64,000 nucleotides of DNA from Paraburkholderia phenoliruptrix (GTDB taxonomy: Bacteria; Pseudomonadota; Gammaproteobacteria; Burkholderiales; Burkholderiaceae). Positions 8,090 through 15,628 of the stretch are shown in pieces. The notes beneath the pieces are model-generated. The model worked only from the letters and a program-made list of their open reading frames with translations, had not been told where the DNA came from and did no database searches. Within the stretch, counting starts at the first letter, position 1. The number at the start of each line of letters is the position of its first letter. The translations under genes were made by a program, and so were the position numbers. The stretch is from NCBI RefSeq assembly GCF_019511605.1, contig NZ_JAEUAV010000021.1, positions 1-64,000 of the forward strand, in the 5' to 3' direction.

Positions 8090-9279
8090 TGCACGGCTCC
8101 TTCGCGGCGCAGCCGCTCGATTTCTTCACTCGCAAAGCCGAGTTCGCTCAGCACGCTGCCGGTATGTTCGCCAAGCGCAGGTCCTTGCCAGCGCACTTCG
8201 CCCGGCGTGTCCGACAGCTTCGGCACGATGCCTGGCATCTTCACCGAGGCCCCGCCCGGTAGTTGCGCCTGCAACAACATGTCGCGTGCCTGATAGTGCG
8301 GATCGGCCACAATGTCGGCGACCGAATAGATGCGCCCCGCCGGCACTTCGGCGCGTTCGAGCGCGGCGAGCACGTCGTCCGTGCAATGGTGCGAGGTCCA
8401 TGCGGCGATGGCGTCGTCGAGCATCGCGCAGTGCTGGGCGCGGCCGTCGTTGTGCGCGAGCGCGGGATCGTCGGCGAGATCGGGGCGGCCTATCACTTGC
8501 ATCAGGCGCCGGAAAATCGGATCGCTGTTGCCGGCAATCACCACGTAGCCGTTGTCTTCGGTGGGATAGGTATTGGACGGTGCGATGCCCGGCAGCGCGC
8601 CGCCGCTGCGCTCGCGCACATGGCCGAGCAGGTCGTATTCCGGCACGAGGCTTTCCATCAGATTGAAGACGCTTTCTACAAGCGACACGTCCACCACCTG
8701 CCCCTCGCCCTGCCCGGTCTTCACGCGCAGCAAGGACATCAACGCGCCGATCACGCCGTGCAGCGACGCAAGCGAGTCGCCAAGGCTCACGCCCACGCGC
8801 GCCGGCGCACCGTCCACTTCGCCGGTCGTGTAGCGAATCCCGCCCATGGCTTCGCCGATGGCGCCAAACCCCGGACGGTCGCGATACGGGCCCGACTGCC
8901 CATAGCCGGAAATGCGCACCATCGTCAACTTGGGGTTGATTGCGTGCAGCACGTCCCAGCCTATGCCAAGCTTCTCGAGCGCACCGGGACGCAGGTTTTC
9001 GATCACGACGTCGGCCTCGGCGGCCAGCCGCTTGACGATTTCCACACCATCCGGCGACTTGAGATTCACGCAAACCGACTTCTTGTTGCGCGACTGCAAG
9101 TACCACCAGAGCGAGGTGCCCTCATGCAGTTTGCGCCATTTGCGCAGCGGGTCGCCGGTTTGCGGCGCTTCGATCTTGACGACGTCTGCCCCGAACTCGG
9201 CCATCAGACGCGCGGCAAACGGCGCGGCGATGAGTGTACCGATCTCGACGACGCGGATACCCTGAAGGGGTCCACCCAT
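8086..9279 (-). CDS. Class III (CaiB/BaiF) CoA-transferase
   Basis: The 397-residue protein has the family opening (GIRVVEIGTLIAAPFAARLMAEFGADVVKIE) and the catalytic aspartate in SLGDSLAS (D168). It lacks the GHD and GDxGGGSM pair of the racemase branch, which argues for a true CoA-transferase. I start at ATG 9279 with GGAG just upstream; an in-frame start at 9357 adds residues unlike the family. It probably moves CoA from a donor such as succinyl-CoA to the acid imported by the neighbouring carrier, feeding the lyase encoded next. Confidence 0.84.
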   Translation of the reverse strand: MGGPLQGIRVVEIGTLIAAPFAARLMAEFGADVVKIEAPQTGDPLRKWRKLHEGTSLWWYLQSRNKKSVCVNLKSPDGVEIVKRLAAEADVVIENLRPGALEKLGIGWDVLHAINPKLTMVRISGYGQSGPYRDRPGFGAIGEAMGGIRYTTGEVDGAPARVGVSLGDSLASLHGVIGALMSLLRVKTGQGEGQVVDVSLVESVFNLMESLVPEYDLLGHVRERSGGALPGIAPSNTYPTEDNGYVVIAGNSDPIFRRLMQVIGRPDLADDPALAHNDGRAQHCAMLDDAIAAWTSHHCTDDVLAALERAEVPAGRIYSVADIVADPHYQARDMLLQAQLPGGASVKMPGIVPKLSDTPGEVRWQGPALGEHTGSVLSELGFASEEIERLRREGAVQ

Positions 9280-9398
9280 GTGCTGTCTCCAAAGCAGTTT
9301 TCTGTTGCAAGACAGCTTGCAGCCATCTGGCGGAGGCGTCCAACCGCAATTCGCCAACGACCGTTCGCGAACGGCGAACGCTCAGGCGCGGCGCGGGT

Positions 9399-10391
9399 TC
9401 AGGGCGCCGGGCGTTGTGCGGCTTGTGCGGCTTGTGCGGCTTGTGCGGCTTGTGCGGTTTGCGCGGTTTGTGCGGCTTGCGACGCTTCGATCGAGCGCAA
9501 ATGATCGAACAGCAGACGGCTGACGGGCGAGAGCGCCTGCACGTCGCGCACCGCCAGCACGAGGCTGCGGTGCGACCAGTCGTCTTCGAGGGGCGCGCCG
9601 ACCAGCCCCAGCGGACGCCCCATCAGCTCATAGACCTTTTGCGGCAACACGCCGACGCCCATGCCCGCCTGCACCATCCGGCACACGGCGTCGAAGCCCG
9701 GCACGTGAATGCGCAGCCGCAATGACTTGCCCGCCTGACGCGCGGCGATGTGCGTCCGGGCGTTGATCGAACTCGCGGCATGCAGGCCAACGTGGTCGCC
9801 GTCGAGCGTTTCGGCAAAAGCTACGCTGCTGCGTGCGGCGAGCGGATGATCGTCGCGCATCACGAGCACCAGCGAATCGTGCCGATAGTGCTCGACATGC
9901 AAGTCGCGCGTGTCGGCGTCGGCGGAACAGATGCCGAGATCGGCGAGGCTGTCGTCCACGGCTTCCACCACGCCGCCGCTCGGCCGCTCTTCGAGGTCGA
10001 GCTTCACGCGCTCATGCAGCAACTGGAACGCACGCAAGTCTTCGGGCAGAAATTCGACAATGGCGGACAGGTTCGCCATCATCCGCACGTAGCCGCGCAC
10101 GCCGCTCGCATGCCCAGCCAGCTCGATGCCGATGTTCTCGATGTCGCGCAGTACCCGCCGTGCGTGATGCAGCAGCGTTTCGCCCGCCGGCGTGAGGGTC
10201 ATGCCGCGCGCGTTGCGCTGAAAGAGCGTGGCGCCCACCGCCTGTTCCAGTTCGAGCAGGCGCTTGCTCGCCGCGGATACGGCAATGGCCTCGCGCTCCG
10301 CGGCACGTGTGAGCGTGCCCTCCTCATAGACGGCGAGGAACAGTTGAAGCGTGGTCAGGTCGAGCTTTCGCAGAAGGTTTTTGATCACCAT
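9399..10391 (-). CDS. LysR-type transcriptional regulator with Ala/Gln-repeat tail
   Basis: The 330-residue protein begins with the LysR winged helix-turn-helix (LQLFLAVYEEGTLTRAAEREAI...SKRLLELE) and continues with a periplasmic-binding-protein-like effector domain (MMANLSAIVEFLP to LLFDHLRS). The last 25 or so residues are a low-complexity AAQ/TAQ repeat from a 9-bp tandem repeat, which LysR proteins normally lack. It is transcribed with, and not divergently from, the CoA-transferase gene 120 bp downstream, and probably controls that unit. Confidence 0.88.
   Translation of the reverse strand: MVIKNLLRKLDLTTLQLFLAVYEEGTLTRAAEREAIAVSAASKRLLELEQAVGATLFQRNARGMTLTPAGETLLHHARRVLRDIENIGIELAGHASGVRGYVRMMANLSAIVEFLPEDLRAFQLLHERVKLDLEERPSGGVVEAVDDSLADLGICSADADTRDLHVEHYRHDSLVLVMRDDHPLAARSSVAFAETLDGDHVGLHAASSINARTHIAARQAGKSLRLRIHVPGFDAVCRMVQAGMGVGVLPQKVYELMGRPLGLVGAPLEDDWSHRSLVLAVRDVQALSPVSRLLFDHLRSIEASQAAQTAQTAQAAQAAQAAQAAQRPAP
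9414..9485. repeat. 9-bp tandem repeat in the LysR gene tail
   Basis: The unit TTGTGCGGC occurs at 9414, 9423, 9432, 9441 and 9468, with one- or two-base variants at 9450 and 9459 and a decayed one at 9477. The unit is a multiple of three, so copy-number change alters protein length but not frame. It encodes the Ala/Gln/Thr tail of the LysR protein. Confidence 0.95.
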
Positions 10392-10463
10392 GGCGCGGCG
10401 CGGGAAGTTCGTTCAATCGCTCATCATCCCATATGGCGCCGCGCGGGGCTCGCTACGCTTGCG

Positions 10464-11102
10464 TCATTCCTTCCAGGAGGAGCCGAGAATCATCGTGCAG
10501 AAATTCTGCCGATGGTAATGCGGATCCTTCAGTTCCAGCACATCGGCCTTTACGTTGCCGAACGTGGTGTGCGGCTTGTGGATGATGCCCTGCGTGAAGG
10601 CGTCGATAATGCCTTCCTTGAAGTGCGTGCCGCGTGCATGCGCGTGCGTGACCGCGTGACGCTGCTCTTCGGTGAATTCGTCGTAGGCAATGCCTAGCAC
10701 GTCCATTTCCACGCCCGCCGTGACCAGCGCGACCACCGGCTTCATATGCTGCGGAATGCCCGGCGTGGTGTGCAATGCAATCGCGGTCCATACCTGTTCG
10801 ATGTCGTCTTCGCCGATACCATGACGCCGCAGGAAGTCGCGGGCCGCGTTGGCGCCGTCCACCTCGAAGCGCTCATGGTCCGTGCTGTACGGCGCAACCA
10901 GCCCCATGTCATGGAACATTGCGCCGATATACAGCAGCTCCGCGTCGTATTTGAGTTGCTTGCGCTCGCCGGCCAGCGCGCCGAACAGGAACACGCGCCG
11001 CGAATGGTGATACAGCAGATCGGTTTCGGTATCGCGCACGAGTTCGGTGGCTTCGCGCGCCATCATGCTGTCGGGAATATGAATGCCTGCAATCGTCGTC
11101 AT
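10464..11102 (-). CDS. HD-domain metal-dependent hydrolase-like protein
   Basis: This 212-residue protein has HD-superfamily motifs: YHHSRRVFLFG (about 31-41), the metal-binding HD in AMFHDMGL (about 61-68), and later ALHTTPGIP. The pattern is that of cyanamide-hydratase-like and other small HD hydrolases. The substrate is not evident. It stands alone between the LysR gene and a divergent GlxA-type regulator, with which it may share the 246-bp control region at 11103-11348. Confidence 0.75.
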   Translation of the reverse strand: MTTIAGIHIPDSMMAREATELVRDTETDLLYHHSRRVFLFGALAGERKQLKYDAELLYIGAMFHDMGLVAPYSTDHERFEVDGANAARDFLRRHGIGEDDIEQVWTAIALHTTPGIPQHMKPVVALVTAGVEMDVLGIAYDEFTEEQRHAVTHAHARGTHFKEGIIDAFTQGIIHKPHTTFGNVKADVLELKDPHYHRQNFCTMILGSSWKE

Positions 11103-11348
11103 TTGCCTGAGTCCCTGAATGCGTGAATGAAGGGAACGCGCTCGCCGCGCCGCGTGCCAGCACGTTTGCTATGCTGGACCACCGCGTTTGCCGCATGGCT
11201 TTTACCGTCGATGCGGTGCGTCCGCTGAAGTCCAGTATTGGTCAACACGCTTTGCGCGACAATCGCGTGAAGCCGTCGAACACTGCCAATCGCACCGCGT
11301 TGACTGCCGTGCCCCACGCGCTCGCCTTTGAAGAGAAGGAACCATTCG

Positions 11349-12311
11349 ATGCCCACCGTCGCAATCGCGATCTTTCCTGGCGTGCAGGCGCTCGACGTCG
11401 CCGGCCCCGTCGACGTGTTCTCCGAAGCGAACCGCTTTATCGCGCCTGACGCGCGTTACACGGTCACGCTGCTGAGTGCGACTCAGGCGCCGCTGCGTGC
11501 GTCCAACGGCATGACGCTGATCGCGGATGCCGCTTTCGAGCGGGCTCACGAGCCGTTTGACCTGGCGTTGGTCGCAGGCGGCCCGGCGTTGCCCGAAGGC
11601 GAGCCGCCCGCAGCGCCGTTGCTCGACTGGCTGACGAACGTCGCACCGCAATGCGGCCGTTACGGCTCCATCTGTACGGGCGCCTTCGCGCTCGGCCACG
11701 CCGGTTTGCTGGATGAGCGCAACGTCACCACACATTGGCAGCACGCGGCGCAACTTGCTGCGCAGTTTCCCAAGGCGCGCGTCGACTATGACCGCATCTA
11801 TCTGCGCGACGGACAACTGGTCACCTCAGCGGGCGTGACTGCGGGCATCGACCTTTCGCTTGCCCTAGTCGCCGAAGATCACGGGGCGAATATCGCTCTC
11901 GCGGTGGCAAAACGCCTCGTCGTGTTTGCGCAGCGCCAGGGCGGGCAATCGCAATTTAGCCCGTACCTCACGGCGCCGGCCGACGACACGTCGCCGGTTG
12001 CGAAGGTGCAGGCGCACGTGATGCAGCACATCGACGAAAGCTTTACCGTCAGGCAACTCGCCGATGTCGCCGGTATGAGCGCACGCCACTTCGCGCGCGT
12101 GTTCGTGCAGGAAACCGGCGTGACGCCGCATGAATTCGTCGAGCGAGCGCGGGTTGACGCGGCGCGCCAGTTGCTCGAAAGCAGCGCCGCCGCGCTCAAG
12201 GCCATTGCCTACGATTGCGGTTTCGGCACGGCCGACCGCATGCGCATTGTCTTCGTGAAGAGAATCGGCGTCACGCCAATGCAGTACCGCGAACGCTTTC
12301 GCGCCGCCTGA
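11349..12311 (+). CDS. GlxA-family AraC-type regulator (DJ-1/PfpI plus HTH)
   Basis: The 320-residue protein joins a class I amidotransferase-like DJ-1/PfpI domain (residues 1-190; nucleophile elbow GSICTGAF) to a C-terminal AraC/XylS double helix-turn-helix (VRQLADVAGMSARHFARVF and LKAIAYDCGFGTADRMR). Such proteins are ligand-responsive activators, often for amine or betaine catabolism. I use ATG 11349 because AAGGAA lies 8 bp upstream; an in-frame ATG at 11328 lacks a site. It may control the divergent HD-protein gene or the SDR gene that follows 81 bp later. Confidence 0.86.
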   Translation: MPTVAIAIFPGVQALDVAGPVDVFSEANRFIAPDARYTVTLLSATQAPLRASNGMTLIADAAFERAHEPFDLALVAGGPALPEGEPPAAPLLDWLTNVAPQCGRYGSICTGAFALGHAGLLDERNVTTHWQHAAQLAAQFPKARVDYDRIYLRDGQLVTSAGVTAGIDLSLALVAEDHGANIALAVAKRLVVFAQRQGGQSQFSPYLTAPADDTSPVAKVQAHVMQHIDESFTVRQLADVAGMSARHFARVFVQETGVTPHEFVERARVDAARQLLESSAAALKAIAYDCGFGTADRMRIVFVKRIGVTPMQYRERFRAA

Positions 12312-12392
12312 GAGCACGCGGGCCGCACCGCTGCGCGTCTGAAACATGCGTGAGAAGATATCGGCCTGCATCAGCCAAATATAAGGACCGAC

Positions 12393-13151
12393 ATGAACCC
12401 CTCTTCTCCGATTCGCGCCATCGTCACCGGCCACACGCGCGGCCTGGGCGCGGCGCTCGCCGAGCAACTGCTGGCCCGCAATGTCGCCGTGCTCGGTCTG
12501 TCACGCTCGCGCCATGCGTCGCTCAAACAGCGCTTTCCCGCACTGCTCGAAGAAGTCGAACTCGAACTGGCCGAGACGGCGCGCGTTGCGCAGTGGCTGC
12601 AAACAGATGCGTTGCGGGCATTCGTGAGCGGCGCGCGCACCGTCCTCCTGATCAACAACGCGGGCATGGTGCAACCGATTGGTCCAATCGAAGGACAGGA
12701 CGCGACGGCCATTGCGACCGCGGTGAGCCTGAACGTGGCCACGCCGCTCATGCTTGCCGGCGCGCTCGCCGCCGCGAGCCCGGACGTGAGCGACCGGCGC
12801 ATCATGCACATTTCGAGCGGCGCGGCGCGCAATGCGTATGCCGGCTGGAGCGTTTACTGCGCGACCAAGGCGGCGCTGGATCATCACGCGCGCGCCGTCG
12901 CGCTGGATGCTACCCGCGCGCTGCGCATTTGCAGCCTCGCGCCCGGTGTCATCGACACGAACATGCAGGCGCAGATTCGCGGCACGGGCGTCGAGCAGTT
13001 TCCGCTGCGCGATAAATTCGAAGACCTCAAGCGCAATGGTCAGCTTGCCACGCCCGAACAATCCGCCGCGCAATTGCTTGAATACGCATTTAGCGATGCA
13101 TTCGGCGAGGCGCCGGTGGCCGATATTCGCGAGATTGCGAAGCCGGTGTGA
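12393..13151 (+). CDS. Short-chain dehydrogenase/reductase
   Basis: The 252-residue protein has a Rossmann SDR pattern: the cofactor motif TGHTRGLG (a variant of TGxxxGxG), the NNAG motif at about 88-91, and the catalytic Ser (HISSGAARN) and YCATK. An AAGGA site precedes ATG 12393. It resembles sepiapterin-reductase-like SDRs, but the substrate is unknown. It is downstream of the GlxA-type regulator on the same strand and is followed by a cluster of dispersed 20-bp motifs. Confidence 0.82.
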   Translation: MNPSSPIRAIVTGHTRGLGAALAEQLLARNVAVLGLSRSRHASLKQRFPALLEEVELELAETARVAQWLQTDALRAFVSGARTVLLINNAGMVQPIGPIEGQDATAIATAVSLNVATPLMLAGALAAASPDVSDRRIMHISSGAARNAYAGWSVYCATKAALDHHARAVALDATRALRICSLAPGVIDTNMQAQIRGTGVEQFPLRDKFEDLKRNGQLATPEQSAAQLLEYAFSDAFGEAPVADIREIAKPV

Positions 13152-13187
13152 GGCCGGTGTAAGGCGTCCGACTGCATCTATCGTGGA

Positions 13188-13876
13188 TCCCGAAAAGTCT
13201 CACCTTTAAGCGCACGCGGCAATGATTTGTCTACTGTCGGAACGGCGCACGTTAGGAATCGCGGTGTTTTTGCAGCGATCCGGCAGCAGTTCTGCCGCGT
13301 TTTTGCGGAGATTTTTTGTCTATTCGGCGTATTGTGCCGGGGGTGTCCCGGCACGCACATGCCGCACCGCCCGCTCCCGAAAATCCTCACCTTTGACCAC
13401 GCGGCGGTTGGCGATCACCGCAACCCGCGGCTTCATGGCTCCCGAAAACCCTCACCTTTGGCGGCTGCGGACATGCCGCAAAGCCATGCTGGACGGGGAG
13501 CGGTAGACGCATAGCTGACCATTCCCGAAAACTCTCACCTTTGAATACGCGCGAATAATCTGGATACCCAGGTAAGCAGTTGACGCGTGGTGTCGATGCA
13601 AAACGACTTGTGCGCAACCTGGTTTTTCAGGCGTCCAGGTTTCGCGACTCAGATTAACGGTGAGCCGCACGTCGTAGAGTGGCTCACGGATCGCGCAGCG
13701 GGCCCAAAGGTTCCCGAATCTTCTCACCTTCGGTGCTGAACACGAGCCAACGGTTCGTGCTTTCGCCGCCAAGCCGGGCGGACCTCTAACGGATTCCGCG
13801 CATTCCGGCGGCAACAACGCAGCGGGTCCGGCGCTCGCCCCACCGCGCCGAAGCACTCCCGAAAACGCTCACCTTT
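13188..13876 (+). repeat. Cluster A of the dispersed 20-bp two-box motif (six copies)
   Basis: Six same-strand copies of TCCCGAAAA-NN-CTCACCTTT start at 13188, 13375, 13440, 13523, 13712 and 13857. The 13712 copy is diverged (TCCCGAATC box, final C). The spaces between copies are 45-169 bp and unrelated in sequence. The cluster fills the 743-bp gap between the convergent SDR and cheY genes, where I can support no protein-coding gene. Irregular spacing and the absence of cas genes exclude CRISPR. The role is unknown; the CTCACCTTT box is similar to the 3' end of 16S rRNA. Confidence 0.9.
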
Positions 13877-13894
13877 AGCGAGCGTGTCCGCGTC

Positions 13895-14260
13895 TCAGCT
13901 CGCGAGCTTGCGAAACGTCTCGAGCACCGCGTCGCCTTTGAACGGCTTCACGATCCAGCCCTTGACCCCCGCCGCCTTGCCGCGCTCTTTCATTGCCGGG
14001 CTGCTTTCCGTCGTCAGCATGATGACGTTGACGGTCTTGTTCGCGAGTTCGCCGCGAATCTTTTCGACCATCGTCAGGCCGTCCATGTTGGGCATGTTGA
14101 CGTCGCTGATCACGAGCTTGATGCCAGGGCTCGCCTTCAGTTTCGCGAGACCGTCCTTGCCGTCTACTGCCGTGTCCACGTCGAGGCCGTTCTTCTTCAG
14201 AAAGCCGGCCACTTCGTCGCGTACCGTGCTCGAGTCATCCACCACCAGAATTTTCGACAT
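13895..14260 (-). CDS. CheY-like single-domain response regulator
   Basis: The 121-residue receiver domain has the acidic pair VVDDSS (D8, D9), the phospho-acceptor aspartate in VISDVNMP (D53), the conserved threonine in IMLTTES and lysine in VKPFK. There is no output domain. ATG 14260 is preceded by AGGAAA. It is the last gene of the operon containing the CheA-like kinase, the MCP-like protein and the CheC/CheX-like protein, and is their likely phosphate acceptor. Confidence 0.9.
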   Translation of the reverse strand: MSKILVVDDSSTVRDEVAGFLKKNGLDVDTAVDGKDGLAKLKASPGIKLVISDVNMPNMDGLTMVEKIRGELANKTVNVIMLTTESSPAMKERGKAAGVKGWIVKPFKGDAVLETFRKLAS

Positions 14261-14299
14261 ATCGTTTCCTTCACTACAAACTATCAAACGACCAAACGC

Positions 14300-14842
14300 T
14301 CAAAACAACTCCAGCTCACCGCTGGTTTCCTCGACGGCGCTCATGTCGGCGATAAAGTCGACCGGCGCATACGCGCAAACGCAAAGAGTGGCGCCCAGGC
14401 GGGCGGTGCCGCCAAGCGTCACCGAGTACGACGAAAGCAGCGCAGGCTTCAATTCACGCAGATGCGGCAGACAACGCGCGCTCAGCACATAAGGCGTCGA
14501 CATGCCGAGGTCCGGGAAATAGCGCAGCAGTTCCTGGTTTATCGCCCCGCAGCACAGGTTGCAGATTTCAAGGAAAGCTTCCTGAAAGGGCCGTTCGTCG
14601 GCTTCGTCCCTCAGGTAGTAGCGCCGCGTGCTGTCGTCTTCGTCGAAATGGAGAATCAGCAGAACCCTGAATACGATGGACGAGATGGTCAGCACGACCA
14701 CCTGGCTGCCAAGCGCCGTGGCCTCATCGGCTTGCGAGGCTGTCACGATCTCGCACGAGTCGTCCGGATCGGAAGGCAGGCGCGCCTGCGCGGCCTTGCG
14801 GAAAATGCGTTCAAAGCTGTCTTTTGCATGCGCCGAGATCAC
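14300..14842 (-). CDS. CheC/CheX-like phosphatase candidate
   Basis: The 180-residue frame starts at GTG 14842, overlapping the TGA of the MCP-like gene (GTGA), so translation is coupled. An upstream extension of this frame to 15598 is a shadow of the MCP gene. The segment FLEICNLCCG...MSTP keeps the E-x2-N-x21-P pattern of the CheC/CheX/FliY phosphatases. The rest is alpha/beta and ends acidic (EETSGELELF). If correct, it would dephosphorylate the CheY encoded next. The assignment rests on one motif and the context. Confidence 0.5.
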   Translation of the reverse strand: MISAHAKDSFERIFRKAAQARLPSDPDDSCEIVTASQADEATALGSQVVVLTISSIVFRVLLILHFDEDDSTRRYYLRDEADERPFQEAFLEICNLCCGAINQELLRYFPDLGMSTPYVLSARCLPHLRELKPALLSSYSVTLGGTARLGATLCVCAYAPVDFIADMSAVEETSGELELF

Positions 14843-15579
14843 GCGGGTACCTCGTCGAGCTTCGCGTGAAATTGCTGGGCCATCGACTCGACGCTCGCAA
14901 GCGAAGCCGCAATCATCTTGCCGCCCGCCTGAATGTCCTGAAACGTAGACGTCGTGGTCAGGTCGTTGCGATGCAAACTGTCGCGATAGCTCTTCGACAA
15001 CTCCTCGGAGCGCGCGGCGAGCGAACGCACCTCGCTCGCCACCACGGCAAAGCCACGGCCGGCATGGCCCGCCCGCGCCGCCTCTATCGACGCGTTGAGC
15101 GACACGATCACCACATGCCGCACAATCGACGACAGTTCCTGGTTCTTCGAGTGCATGTCGTGGTTCTGCGTCATTAGCGAGATCATCTGCTCGTGCCAAC
15201 GCTCGAACGCCGCGCCGAGCCCTTTCAGACGCGCCGCTTCGCTCGCGAGTTGCTGCGCCTGTTGCGCCCACTGCGCTTTGTTCTGCGTGACGGCTGCGAG
15301 CGCCGCACGCAATTCGTCGGCGCTTGCGCATTGCTGCGCCAGTTCCGCACGCAACTGCTCGTTTTGCTCGAGCAGCGCCTGCTCGGCCTGCTTGTGTTCT
15401 TGCGCCGATACGTCGAGACTCGCGCGCTCCAGCCTGAGCGAATCGACGCGCGCGTCGGCCTGCGCATGCAGCCGCGCCGTGAGCCTTGCGCTGTGAAGCC
15501 GATGCGCGACAAAGCCGAGCAACGCCGTTGCGGCGCTGCCGGCCAGCGCCGCCAATAAATACTGTTGGATCACAACCAT
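14839..15579 (-). CDS. Membrane-anchored MCP-like signalling protein
   Basis: One N-terminal membrane helix (residues 4-22) is followed by a long Gln/Ala-rich coiled coil and the methyl-accepting hairpin core (VIVSLNASIEAARAGHAGRGFAVVASEVRSLAARS). There is no periplasmic sensor domain and no HAMP. The signalling part is short compared with a normal 550-residue receptor. ATG 15579 sits directly against AAGGA, so the in-frame GTG two codons on (15573) could be the real start. It probably relays an internal signal within the operon rather than binding an external attractant. Confidence 0.8.
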   Translation of the reverse strand: MVVIQQYLLAALAGSAATALLGFVAHRLHSARLTARLHAQADARVDSLRLERASLDVSAQEHKQAEQALLEQNEQLRAELAQQCASADELRAALAAVTQNKAQWAQQAQQLASEAARLKGLGAAFERWHEQMISLMTQNHDMHSKNQELSSIVRHVVIVSLNASIEAARAGHAGRGFAVVASEVRSLAARSEELSKSYRDSLHRNDLTTTSTFQDIQAGGKMIAASLASVESMAQQFHAKLDEVPA

Positions 15580-15628
15580 TCCTTGAAAAGCGCCGCAATT
15601 CACCGGCGCAAAGCCACGCTCAAACGCG

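Noticed and set aside
13222..13506. Small plus-strand proteins inside repeat cluster A
   Set aside because: They translate the repeat motifs in several frames, lack ribosome-binding sites and have no consistent composition.
13188..13876. CRISPR array
   Set aside because: The repeats are 20 bp with variable interiors, the gaps range from 45 to 169 bp, and no cas genes are nearby.
14300..15598. A single 432-residue protein covering the MCP-like and CheC/CheX-like genes
   Set aside because: The first 250 residues are an out-of-frame reading of the MCP-like gene; the real second gene begins at GTG 14842, coupled by a GTGA overlap.
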